Source of the DNA: an uncultured Clostridia bacterium
GTDB taxonomy: Bacteria > Bacillota > Clostridia > TANB77 > CAG-508
NCBI GenBank assembly: GCA_934167445.1
Contig: CAKPKJ010000007.1
Coordinates: 1-64,000 of the forward strand
Direction of reading: 5' to 3'
Length of the DNA: 64,000 bases
Shown in pieces: positions 52,333 to 60,818 of this stretch. Position 1 is the first letter of the stretch; each line of letters begins with the position of its first letter. A program made the translations under genes and the position numbers. The notes beneath the pieces were generated by a model. The model saw nothing but the letters and a program-made list of their open reading frames with translations, did no database searches and was not told the DNA's origin.

Positions 52333-53553
52333 ATGAAAATAAAAAATAATAACAAAATGGAATGTAAAGATTTAAATATAATGTCAAATAAAAAAATACC
52401 AGATATTTACAATTATATCAAAAAAGAAAAAGCGGAAAATATTAATATTATAAATAATATAAAACATAACCAGGGTATTACTTTAATTGCTTTAGTAGTT
52501 ACAATTATAGTTTTACTAATTTTAGCAGGAGTCTCAATAGCAATGCTAACGGGAAGTAATGGAATATTAACGCAAGCAAGTAATGCCAAACAAGCAACAG
52601 AGGAATCAACTGAAAAAGAAAAAAGACAATTATCACAAGTAGAGGCAAGTACACATCTAGAAAATTATGATTATACAGATGCAGAAGGAAATGTAGCAAA
52701 AATTCCAGCAGGATTTGCAGTGTCAAATGTAGAAGGTGAAAACTTAGTAAGTAAAGGACTTGTAATAATAGGAACAACCGGAAATGAATATGTATGGATA
52801 CCTTGTACAACAGATATAAATGATAAAAATAAATTGCAATATAAAAGAGAAGAAGCAGCTTGGGGAATAGAGAATGACAATGGAACAAAAGCAATAAAAG
52901 ATGAACTAACATTAGTTGGGGTAACTCCTTCAAAAGAAGAATCTGATAATGGAATAACAACAACAGTTTTAAATGAAATAGTTGAACAAATAAGAACTGA
53001 AATAGCAAGTGTAGAAGCAAATGGTGGATATTATATCGGAAGATATGAAGCTGGAAAGGAAAATAATGCAGCAGTAATAAAACAAAATCAAGAACCATAT
53101 ACAAATATAAAATGGAGTCAAGCATATGCACTTGCAAAAGGACTAGATGTAGGAAATAAAGCTAATTCATATTTATGTTCAAGCTATGCTTGGGATACTG
53201 CAATACAATTCATACAAACACAGAGCACCGCAACAAATTACGCAACAACCAGAGAAAACTTTAACGGAAACTGGATAGACAAAGATGTAAAAGATAAAAC
53301 TGGAAATATAATTAAAAAAGCAGGTACATCAGTGAGGTTAAATACAGGTCTAACAACAAGTTGGGCAAATATCTATGATATGGGAGGAAATGTAGGAGAA
53401 TTCACTACAGAGTTAAATCCTAATACGTCCAAGGCCGTGATGTTGCGTGGAGGTTATTACGCCTACAACGTTCCAGCGGGCTACCGTTGGGGCCGTCGTT
53501 TTGACAATTTATGGGACGGTTTTGGGTTCCGTTCCACTTTATTTTTAAAATAA
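52333..53553 (+). CDS. Pseudopilin with FGE/C-type-lectin-like domain and GC-rich, possibly diversified C-terminus, locus 2
   Basis: 406 aa. A 48-residue leader ends at QG before ITLIALVVTIIVLLILAGVS; position +5 is Ala. After TGSNGILTQASNAKQ and a spacer, an FGE/SUMF1-like domain runs from about 120: NEYVWIPCTT, GGYYIGRYEAGK, SYAWDTAIQFIQT, IYDMGGNVGEFTTE. The last 40 residues start LRGGYYAYNVPAG and end GFGFRSTLFLK. Their DNA (53425-53545) is about 54% GC against roughly 33% just upstream, and most codons end in C or T (TAC, GCC, AAC, GGC, CGT, GAC, GGT). In diversity-generating retroelement targets this is the place and look of a variable region; no reverse transcriptase is in the window. 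AGGAG precedes ATG. Confidence 0.87.
   Translation: MKIKNNNKMECKDLNIMSNKKIPDIYNYIKKEKAENINIINNIKHNQGITLIALVVTIIVLLILAGVSIAMLTGSNGILTQASNAKQATEESTEKEKRQLSQVEASTHLENYDYTDAEGNVAKIPAGFAVSNVEGENLVSKGLVIIGTTGNEYVWIPCTTDINDKNKLQYKREEAAWGIENDNGTKAIKDELTLVGVTPSKEESDNGITTTVLNEIVEQIRTEIASVEANGGYYIGRYEAGKENNAAVIKQNQEPYTNIKWSQAYALAKGLDVGNKANSYLCSSYAWDTAIQFIQTQSTATNYATTRENFNGNWIDKDVKDKTGNIIKKAGTSVRLNTGLTTSWANIYDMGGNVGEFTTELNPNTSKAVMLRGGYYAYNVPAGYRWGRRFDNLWDGFGFRSTLFLK
53425..53545 (+). other. Candidate DGR-type variable region
   Basis: The block encodes the C-terminal end of the C-type-lectin-like domain. My count of 53431-53530 is 54 G/C of 100. Codons at the putative ligand-facing positions are NNC/NNT, as results when AAC/AAT codons of a template are mutated at adenines. 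Fixed framework residues are RGG, AG, LW and GFR. No second copy (template) is seen in the window. A patch brought by recombination from a GC-richer relative is the main alternative. Confidence 0.45.
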
Positions 53554-53652
53554 TTTCTTTAACATTATCAGCATAAACCTAAACAGATTTAGATATTTAC
53601 AATTTTGAAAAATATGCAAAACAAGAAATCAAAAGAAAAAGGAGAATTTTAA

Positions 53653-55626
53653 ATGCACAGAAATTCATTTTTTAATAGGTTAAATTTAAATATTAATACA
53701 CAAAATACTAGAGGAATTACATTAATCGCATTGGTAATTACAATTATAGTGCTCATAATACTTGCCGGAGTTTCAATTGCAATGCTAACAGGAACAAACG
53801 GAATATTAACACAAGCACAAAAATCAAAGATGACAACAGAATTATCAAGTTATAAAGAACAATTAGAATTATATAAAACAGAAAAGCTTTCTGAAAATAG
53901 AGAATTCCTAGAAAGTACGCTAACTGTAGGAAAAGAAAGTTTAAAATATAATACGCAGCCTGAGGGAGAAACAGGTAATATAAAAACAGTAATACCAAAT
54001 ATAAAAGATGAGTATATAGATAAAGTAGAAATAATAAAAGGTTCACTATTAATAAATACTCAAGATAAAAATGAGATAGAAATAGCAAAAAGTTTAGGAA
54101 TAGCAGCAAATCCATATGATATAGTAAATGGAGAATTACTATCATCAAATGGAAATTTATTGTTAATGGATGAAACAGGCACACTAACAATTCCAGACAG
54201 TGTAACAAAAATAGGTGAAGGAGCGTTTGCTAATTTAAGTGGATTAAAAACAATAATAATCCCAGGAACTGTAAAAGAAATAGGAGCAAGTGCATTTGCA
54301 TATAACAAAACACTAGAAACAGTAATAATGCAGGATGGAGTGGAAATAATAGGAAATTCAGCATTTAGCAGCTGTGATAATTTAGTAAATGTTAATATGG
54401 CCAAAACAATAAAAGACATAGGTGTATATGCGTTTATGTATGATAGAAAGATAGAAAGCATAGAGATAAAAGAGGCTGTTGAAGTAATAAGAGAAGGAGC
54501 TTTTTATGATTGTAGATCCTTGAAAACAGTTACTTTAAATAATAATTTAAAAGAAATTCGAAGTACAGGATTTCGAGGGACCTCATTTGAAAGTATAATA
54601 CTACCAGAAGGAATACAAAAAATAGAAATTAATGCGTTCGAAGCTAATGACCAATTAAAAGATATTATAATAAAAGGAGAAAATCCTAATTATATATATG
54701 AAAATGGAATGTTAATGCCAAAAGAAAAAAATGAAATATTATTTATATCAAGTAGCTATTTAAATAATACAGATACGTTTAGAATTCCAGAAGGAATAAC
54801 TAATTTCACGGCAGATATAAGTGTATATAATAATATAACCAAAATAGTAATACCAAGCACATTAGAATCAATTAAAGCATCGCCGTTGCCTGCATCAATT
54901 TCTGAAATTGAAATAGCTGGAGATAACCCAAAGCTAGCTGTATCGCAAAAAGATAAAATATTGTATACTAAAGATACAAAAGAATTAATTTGCTGTTATT
55001 CAAAAGACAGTAATATTAATTTAAAAGACGAAAACAATAAGTTGGGAATTTTAAAAATAAAAGAATATGCATTTAGGCAAGCTACCAATGCCAAAAATGT
55101 TGTACTGCCAGATTCAGTAACAACAATAGAAACATTGATATTTTCATATTGTAGTGGAATAAATGTTCAAGTTGGAAAAAATGCAAAGGATATTAGTCAT
55201 AATTTTAATTATGGAAATGCAACAGGAAAAGTTACAATTGATAGTAATAATAATTATTATACAATTGAAGATAATATTTTATACAATAAAGACAAAACAG
55301 AAATATGTTCAGTTTTGTACTGGATAAAAGGCGAATTTAAAGTAAAAGATACTGTAAAAATAATTGGGGATTATGCATTTCACTATCAAAGTGAAATGAC
55401 AAATATAACTCTACCAGAAGGAATCACACAGATAAACAATAGTTTTATTGGTTGTGAAGGCTTAACTGAAATAGAGATACCAAGTACAGTAAAACAAATA
55501 GATGGTAGATGTTTTGAAGGATGTAATAATTTATCAAATATTAATATAAAACAAGCTGAAAATGCAATATCAGGGGCACCTTGGGGAGCAGCCAAAGGAA
55601 TGAAAGTAATCAATTGGAACAGATAA
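53653..55626 (+). CDS. Pseudopilin with BspA-like leucine-rich repeats, locus 2
   Basis: 657 aa. Leader of 21 residues ending TRG, then ITLIALVITIIVLIILAGVS, TGTNGILTQAQKSK, and a stalk region nearly identical to that of the protein at 18571 (for example ENREFLESTLTVGKESLKYN and IKDEYIDKVEIIKGSLLINT). LRR_5-type repeats start near 178; they diverge from those of the locus 1 protein after about the third repeat. The end, GAPWGAAKGMKVINWNR, is the conserved cap. AAAAGGAG lies 9 nt before ATG. No terminator separates it from the FGE-like gene 99 bases upstream, so both are probably co-expressed. Confidence 0.88.
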   Translation: MHRNSFFNRLNLNINTQNTRGITLIALVITIIVLIILAGVSIAMLTGTNGILTQAQKSKMTTELSSYKEQLELYKTEKLSENREFLESTLTVGKESLKYNTQPEGETGNIKTVIPNIKDEYIDKVEIIKGSLLINTQDKNEIEIAKSLGIAANPYDIVNGELLSSNGNLLLMDETGTLTIPDSVTKIGEGAFANLSGLKTIIIPGTVKEIGASAFAYNKTLETVIMQDGVEIIGNSAFSSCDNLVNVNMAKTIKDIGVYAFMYDRKIESIEIKEAVEVIREGAFYDCRSLKTVTLNNNLKEIRSTGFRGTSFESIILPEGIQKIEINAFEANDQLKDIIIKGENPNYIYENGMLMPKEKNEILFISSSYLNNTDTFRIPEGITNFTADISVYNNITKIVIPSTLESIKASPLPASISEIEIAGDNPKLAVSQKDKILYTKDTKELICCYSKDSNINLKDENNKLGILKIKEYAFRQATNAKNVVLPDSVTTIETLIFSYCSGINVQVGKNAKDISHNFNYGNATGKVTIDSNNNYYTIEDNILYNKDKTEICSVLYWIKGEFKVKDTVKIIGDYAFHYQSEMTNITLPEGITQINNSFIGCEGLTEIEIPSTVKQIDGRCFEGCNNLSNINIKQAENAISGAPWGAAKGMKVINWNR

Positions 55627-55666
55627 AAAAAGACCTTAGAGTTTGAAATACTCTGAGGCCTTTTGG
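55627..55666 (+). terminator. Terminator after the second LRR pseudopilin
   Basis: AAAAGACCTTAGAGT pairs, with mismatches, with ACTCTGAGGCCTTTT. Confidence 0.75.
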
Positions 55667-55820
55667 TTTACAGAGATTTTAATAATTTCTATAATAAGTA
55701 AAAAAACTATTGAATTTTTACACATTCATAAAATCTTAATAAAATATCAAAAAAATGATGTATTTTTTACAAAACTATGATAGAATAAGCAAGAAAACAA
55801 AATTAAGGAGAGTGGACATT

Positions 55821-56528
55821 TTGTCAGGAGTAAAATACAAAAGGGTATTACTAAAACTAAGTGGAGAAGCATTAGCCGGTAAAAAAGGTTCTGGAATAGA
55901 TGCAGACACAATTGGAAAAATATGTGATAAAGTAAAAGAAATAGTAGAAATGGGAGTACAAGTTGCAATAGTAGTAGGAGGCGGAAACTTCTGGAGAGGA
56001 AGAAATGGACACCAAATGGAAAGAACAACAGCAGATTATATGGGAATGCTAGCAACAGCAATGAATGGCTTAGCATTACAAGATGCTTTAGAAGCAAGAG
56101 GGATATTTACAAGAGTTCAAACTGCAATTGAAATAAGAGAAATTGCAGAACCATTTATACAAAGAAAAGCAGAAAAACATTTAGGGAAAAATAGAGTTGT
56201 AGTATTTGCTTGTGGTACAGGACATCCTTATTTTACAACAGATACAGCAGCAGTATTAAGAGCCACAGAGATAAGGGCAGATATAATTTTACTAGGAAAA
56301 ACAGTCGATGGAGTTTATGATGATGACCCAGCAATAAATCCAAATGCAAAAAAATATGATGAAATATCATATATGGAAGTATTAGAAAAAGATTTAAAGG
56401 TTATGGATTCAACTGCTACAGCAATGTGCAGAGATAATAAAATGCCACTATTAGTATTTGCAATAGAAGATCCAGAAAATATAGTAAGAGCTGTAAAAGG
56501 CGAAAAAATCGGAACTATTGTAAAATAA
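55821..56528 (+). CDS. pyrH: UMP kinase
   Basis: 235 aa. It phosphorylates UMP to UDP with ATP and is usually controlled by GTP and UTP. Features: YKRVLLKLSGEALAGKKG, VAIVVGGGNFWRGRNG, DYMGMLATAMNGLALQDALE, GTGHPYFTTDTAAVLRA and VDGVYDDDPAINPNA. Start: TTG at 55821, 10 nt after AAGGAG; the ATG at 55755 would add 22 residues not found in the family. First gene of the pyrH-frr-ispA-uppS-cdsA run. Confidence 0.95.
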   Translation: MSGVKYKRVLLKLSGEALAGKKGSGIDADTIGKICDKVKEIVEMGVQVAIVVGGGNFWRGRNGHQMERTTADYMGMLATAMNGLALQDALEARGIFTRVQTAIEIREIAEPFIQRKAEKHLGKNRVVVFACGTGHPYFTTDTAAVLRATEIRADIILLGKTVDGVYDDDPAINPNAKKYDEISYMEVLEKDLKVMDSTATAMCRDNKMPLLVFAIEDPENIVRAVKGEKIGTIVK

Positions 56529-56581
56529 AACATTTAAAGTACATAATACTAAATTAAAGAATTAAAAGGGAGGATATAACA

Positions 56582-57130
56582 ATGGATTATACAAATTTAA
56601 AAGAAAAAATGGAAAAGGCAATAAACACATATAACGAAAGATTATCAGAAATAAGAGCTGGAAGAGCAAATCCTGCAATATTAAACAAGGTAAGAATAGA
56701 TTATTATGGTACACAAACACCAATTAACCAAGTAGCAGCTGTATCAATACCAGAAGCAAGATTAATAGTAATACAACCTTGGGATGCAAGTGTACTAAAA
56801 GAAATTGAAAAAGCAATATTAGCATCAGATATAGGAATAAATCCAAACAACGATGGAAAAGTAATTAGATTAACTTTTCCAGAATTAACAGAAGAAAGAA
56901 GAAAAGAAATTGTAAAAGATGTAAAGAAAATGGCAGAAGAAGCAAAAGTAGCAGTTAGAAATGTCAGAAGAGAAGGAATAGACAAAGCCAAAGCAGACCA
57001 AAAAGCAGGAGACATAACAGAAGATGAATTAAAAGGTGCTGAAAATGAAATTCAAAAATTAACAGACAAATATGTTGAAGAAGTTGACAAAATAGCAGAA
57101 GCAAAAGAAAAAGAAGTAATGTCTGTTTAG
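56582..57130 (+). CDS. frr: Ribosome recycling factor
   Basis: 182 aa. With EF-G it splits ribosomes after termination. Typical features: LSEIRAGRANPAILNKVRIDYYG, PINQVAAVSIPEARLIVIQPWD, GIGINPNNDGKVIRLTFPELTEERR-like segment. GGGAGGA precedes ATG; it follows pyrH as in many bacteria. Confidence 0.97.
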   Translation: MDYTNLKEKMEKAINTYNERLSEIRAGRANPAILNKVRIDYYGTQTPINQVAAVSIPEARLIVIQPWDASVLKEIEKAILASDIGINPNNDGKVIRLTFPELTEERRKEIVKDVKKMAEEAKVAVRNVRREGIDKAKADQKAGDITEDELKGAENEIQKLTDKYVEEVDKIAEAKEKEVMSV

Positions 57131-57174
57131 GCAGTAGAAAAACTTTAGTGTAGCAAGAAAGGAAAAAATTAAAA

Positions 57175-58062
57175 ATGGAATTTAAAGCCCAACTAAAGAA
57201 ATATCAAGAATATATAAACAAAAAACTAGAAGAAAAAATACGACATAACGACTGTCTTGAAAGTGTTTTAAATGAGTCTGTTGAATATAGCTTAATGGCA
57301 GGTGGAAAAAGGTTAAGACCAATATTAGTAATGGCAACATATGAAATTTTTGATTCAAAAATAGAAAAATGTTTGCCATATGCAATAGCAATAGAAATGG
57401 TACATAACTTTTCATTAATTCATGATGATTTACCTGGAATTGACAATGACGACTTTAGACATGGGAAATTAACTAACCATAAAAAATTTAATGAAGCAAC
57501 TGCAATACTTGCAGGTGATAGTTTATTAAATAATGCATATATAGTAATAAGCGAAGATTTAAAAAATAGTAAACAAGACGAGTTACAACAAAAAATAAAA
57601 GTATTTAATGAATTTTCTGTTGCAATTGATAGAATGATTGCTGGTGAATACATAGATACAGAATATGAAGGAAAAGACATAACAACTGAAGAACTAGAGT
57701 ATATCCATAAAAATAAAACAGGAGCATTATTAAAATTGTGTGTTAGAATGGGAGCAATTTTAGCAAATGCAACAGATGAGGATGTAGGAAAATTAACAAT
57801 ATATGCTGAAAAAATAGGATTAGCATTTCAAATTAAAGATGATATTTTATCAGAAGAAGGAGACGAAAAAATTCTCGGAAAACCTGTTGGAAATGACAAA
57901 AAAATGGGAAAATGCACATATGTATCTAAATATGGATTAGAAAAATCAAAAGAAATATTAGACACAATTACAAAAGATGCAATAAAAAAATTAGAAAAAT
58001 ATGGGGAAAAAGCAAAATTCTTGAAAGAATTAGCTATATACATTCAAAATCGAGATAAATAA
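57175..58062 (+). CDS. ispA: Polyprenyl (farnesyl/geranylgeranyl) diphosphate synthase
   Basis: 295 aa. It builds the C15 chain that UppS extends to undecaprenyl diphosphate. The GGKRLRP motif, first Asp-rich motif in LIHDDLPGIDNDDFRHG, AGDSLLN, and second Asp-rich motif FQIKDDILSEEGD identify the family. Chain length cannot be fixed by eye; small-residue context fits IspA. It sits directly before uppS, where it is rarely found in Bacilli, and shortens the isoprenoid route to one operon. Confidence 0.93.
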   Translation: MEFKAQLKKYQEYINKKLEEKIRHNDCLESVLNESVEYSLMAGGKRLRPILVMATYEIFDSKIEKCLPYAIAIEMVHNFSLIHDDLPGIDNDDFRHGKLTNHKKFNEATAILAGDSLLNNAYIVISEDLKNSKQDELQQKIKVFNEFSVAIDRMIAGEYIDTEYEGKDITTEELEYIHKNKTGALLKLCVRMGAILANATDEDVGKLTIYAEKIGLAFQIKDDILSEEGDEKILGKPVGNDKKMGKCTYVSKYGLEKSKEILDTITKDAIKKLEKYGEKAKFLKELAIYIQNRDK

Positions 58063-58075
58063 TAAGGAGTAAACA

Positions 58076-58789
58076 ATGGAAATAAGCAAGGAAAATATGC
58101 CTAGACATATAGCAATTATTATGGATGGAAATAGAAGATGGGCAAGAGCAAAAGGCAAAGGTGCAAGTTATGGGCATAAAGCAGGAGCACAAACATTAGA
58201 AAAAATTGTTAGATATGCAAACAAAATAGGGTTAGAGTATATTACAGTATATGCATTTTCAACAGAAAATTGGAAAAGAGCAGAAGATGAAGTAAGTGCA
58301 TTAATGCTACTTTTACAAACATATTTAGATGATTATTCAAAAAGAGCAGACACAGAAAATATACGAGTAAAAATACTAGGAAATATATCTGCACTATCAG
58401 AAGGAATGCAAAAAAGCATAGCAAAAACTGTGGAAAGAACACAAAATAATACCGGAATAACATTTAATATTGCTTTAAATTATGGTGGAAGAGATGAAAT
58501 AATAAAGGCAATAAAAAAGATAGCAGAAGATGTAAAAAATGAAAAAATAGGAATTGAAGATATAGATGAAGAATTAGTTTCAAATAATTTATATACAAAA
58601 GGAATGCCAGACCCTGATTTACTAATAAGAACGAGTGGAGAATTAAGATTAAGTAATTTCCTACCTTGGCAACTAGTATATTCTGAATTTTTATTCATAG
58701 ACAAAAATTGGCCAGATTTTACAGAGCAAGACTTAGATGATGCAATACTAGAATATGAAAAAAGAACAAGAAAATTTGGGGCTAATTAA
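58076..58789 (+). CDS. uppS: Isoprenyl transferase (undecaprenyl diphosphate synthase)
   Basis: 237 aa, cis-prenyltransferase that makes the C55 carrier for wall polymers. Features: PRHIAIIMDGNRRWARAKG, GHKAGAQTLEKIVR, YAFSTENWKR, FNIALNYGGRDEII and PDPDLLIRTSGELRLSNFLPWQ. Starts 14 bases after ispA. Confidence 0.97.
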   Translation: MEISKENMPRHIAIIMDGNRRWARAKGKGASYGHKAGAQTLEKIVRYANKIGLEYITVYAFSTENWKRAEDEVSALMLLLQTYLDDYSKRADTENIRVKILGNISALSEGMQKSIAKTVERTQNNTGITFNIALNYGGRDEIIKAIKKIAEDVKNEKIGIEDIDEELVSNNLYTKGMPDPDLLIRTSGELRLSNFLPWQLVYSEFLFIDKNWPDFTEQDLDDAILEYEKRTRKFGAN

Positions 58790-58810
58790 GCTCGACATAT
58801 GGAGGAGAAT

Positions 58811-59617
58811 ATGGAAAATATGAAAAGAATAACATCAGCATTGTTAGGATTCCCACTAGTTTTAGCAATCTTTATAATAGGGAATAAACAAGTGGTTGAT
58901 GTTGCATTGGCAATAATTGCAGTGCTAGCAATGAGTGAATATTTTAATGCTGTTGAAAAAGTTGCTAAACCAGTTAGATGGCTAGGATATATTAGTTGTT
59001 TTAGTATAGCATTTATACATATAATACCAGTAGAATGCTTAAATATGGTGGTTACGCTAGCAGTACCAACAATATTAATAATATTATTTGCACAAGTAAT
59101 TGCAACAGATATGAAGACTAATTTTAAAGATATTGCATATACTTTTATAGGAATATTTTATGTAGTATTCTTTATGATGTTTGTGGCATTTATAAATGGA
59201 ATGGAAAATGGAAGAATATTAATATGGTATGCAATAATTGCAGCCTGGGGAACAGACATATTTGCTTATGCTGTAGGAAAAGCATTTGGCAAACATAAAT
59301 ATACATCAGTAAGCCCAAAAAAATCAATAGAAGGATGTATAGGTGGAACATTAGGAGCCATTTTAGTAATGTTAGCTTATACATATGTTGTAAATACCTA
59401 TTTAGGAGTAAATTATTCATATTTATTTATAGCAGGAGTCGGATTAATCTTAAGTTTAATAGGTCAAATAGGTGACTTAGCAGCTTCATCAATAAAAAGA
59501 TATGTAGATATTAAGGATTATAGCAATTTAATACCAGGACATGGTGGAATGCTAGACAGGATTGATAGCTTAATATTTTTAGCACCATTTGCATATGCAT
59601 TATTTACATTATTATAA
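58811..59617 (+). CDS. cdsA: Phosphatidate cytidylyltransferase
   Basis: 268 aa membrane enzyme that forms CDP-diacylglycerol for phospholipid synthesis. About 7-8 helices, with the signature region at the end: GDLAASSIKRYVDIKDYSNLIPGHGGMLDRIDSL. The ATG at 58811 is 5 nt after GGAGG; an ATG inside that site (58799) and one at 58820 are other options. It follows uppS at once. Confidence 0.94.
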   Translation: MENMKRITSALLGFPLVLAIFIIGNKQVVDVALAIIAVLAMSEYFNAVEKVAKPVRWLGYISCFSIAFIHIIPVECLNMVVTLAVPTILIILFAQVIATDMKTNFKDIAYTFIGIFYVVFFMMFVAFINGMENGRILIWYAIIAAWGTDIFAYAVGKAFGKHKYTSVSPKKSIEGCIGGTLGAILVMLAYTYVVNTYLGVNYSYLFIAGVGLILSLIGQIGDLAASSIKRYVDIKDYSNLIPGHGGMLDRIDSLIFLAPFAYALFTLL

Positions 59618-59625
59618 ATTAATAA

Positions 59626-59684
59626 AATCCAAAATATTTCTAACGAATATAAAAATTGAAATGTTTTGGATTAATTATATTTTA
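59626..59684 (+). terminator. Terminator or hairpin between cdsA and rseP
   Basis: AATCCAAAATATTTC (59626-59640) pairs with GAAATGTTTTGGATT (59658-59672), one mismatch, then AATTATATTTT. It may limit transcription into rseP. dxr, often found here, is absent. Confidence 0.6.
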
Positions 59685-59699
59685 ATAAGGAGGAAAAAA

Positions 59700-60722
59700 T
59701 TGCTCAATATTTTGTTAATAGCAATAAAAATTATAATCTTATTAGGATTTCTAATTTTTATACATGAATTAGGTCATTTTACAGTTGCAAAACTATGCAA
59801 GGTAAGGGTGAATGAATTTTCAATTGGATTTGGACCAACAATATGGAAAAAACAAGGAAAAGAAACTAAATATGCAATTAGGCTGATTCCTTTAGGTGGA
59901 TTTGTAAGTATGGAAGGGGAAGAAGAACAATCAGAAAATGAAGGCTCTTTTTCTAAAGCAAGTATCCCAAAAAGGATTGCTATAGTTGTAGCAGGTGCAA
60001 CTGTAAATATTATTTTTGGAGTATGTATTTACTTTATTTTAGCAGTAACATCAGGACCATATTTGTCAAATGAAATAGATGCAACAATCGATAATTATGC
60101 GGCAAAAGAAGCGGGATTGCAATCAGGAGATAAAATTATTGAAGTAAATGGCAAAGAAATAAATAGCAAAAATGATTTAGATAAAGCAATGAAGAACAAC
60201 AGTGGAGAAAATGTGGAAATAAAGATCCAAAGAGGTGACGAAACTGAAAAATACAGTATAAAACCTACAGAAGTAACATTTGAAAATAATTTCAAAAAAT
60301 ATTATTTAGGAATTAATATGAAATATGCAAGTGACAATTTTGCCAATAGATGTATAAATGGAGTTATGCAAACAAACGAATTTATATCACAAATTGGAGA
60401 AAATTTGAAACAGTTATTTACTGGAAAAGTCGGAATAGATCAAATGACGGGACCTGTTGGAATATCAGAAGCAGTAGCTAAAACAAATGGATTCAGAGAA
60501 TTTTTACAAATGATGGCATTAATATCAATCTCTTTAGGAGTAACAAATTTACTTCCAGTACCAGCTTTAGATGGAGGTAAAATATTAATCTTAATAATAG
60601 AAGCAATACGAAGAAAACCAATGAAACAAGAAACTGAATTAGGAATTCAAATGTTAGGATTTGCATTATTAATAGGTCTTTCAGTGGTCATAACATATAA
60701 TGATATTTTAAGAATTTTTTAA
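59700..60722 (+). CDS. rseP: Site-2 protease RseP (zinc metalloprotease, RasP)
   Basis: 340 aa intramembrane protease that cuts anti-sigma factors and signal peptides within the membrane. HELGH of FIHELGHFTVAKL is the zinc motif, a PDZ domain spans about 125-210, and NLLPVPALDGGKIL holds the third ligand Asp. The start is TTG at 59700 with AAGGAGG 6-7 nt upstream; extension to 59589 overlaps cdsA's end and gives no family residues. Confidence 0.94.
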   Translation: MLNILLIAIKIIILLGFLIFIHELGHFTVAKLCKVRVNEFSIGFGPTIWKKQGKETKYAIRLIPLGGFVSMEGEEEQSENEGSFSKASIPKRIAIVVAGATVNIIFGVCIYFILAVTSGPYLSNEIDATIDNYAAKEAGLQSGDKIIEVNGKEINSKNDLDKAMKNNSGENVEIKIQRGDETEKYSIKPTEVTFENNFKKYYLGINMKYASDNFANRCINGVMQTNEFISQIGENLKQLFTGKVGIDQMTGPVGISEAVAKTNGFREFLQMMALISISLGVTNLLPVPALDGGKILILIIEAIRRKPMKQETELGIQMLGFALLIGLSVVITYNDILRIF

Positions 60723-60732
60723 CATAAAATTA

Positions 60733-60761
60733 TTGACAATTAAATTGATTTAATAGATAAT
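60733..60761 (+). promoter_or_regulatory. Promoter of glgP
   Basis: TTGACA (60733-60738), 17 bases, GATAAT (60756-60761). Confidence 0.7.
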
Positions 60762-60818
60762 ATAAATGTGAAATTACGAGAAGAAAAAGGCGAAGAAATA
60801 CGAAGGAGGAAATACAAA

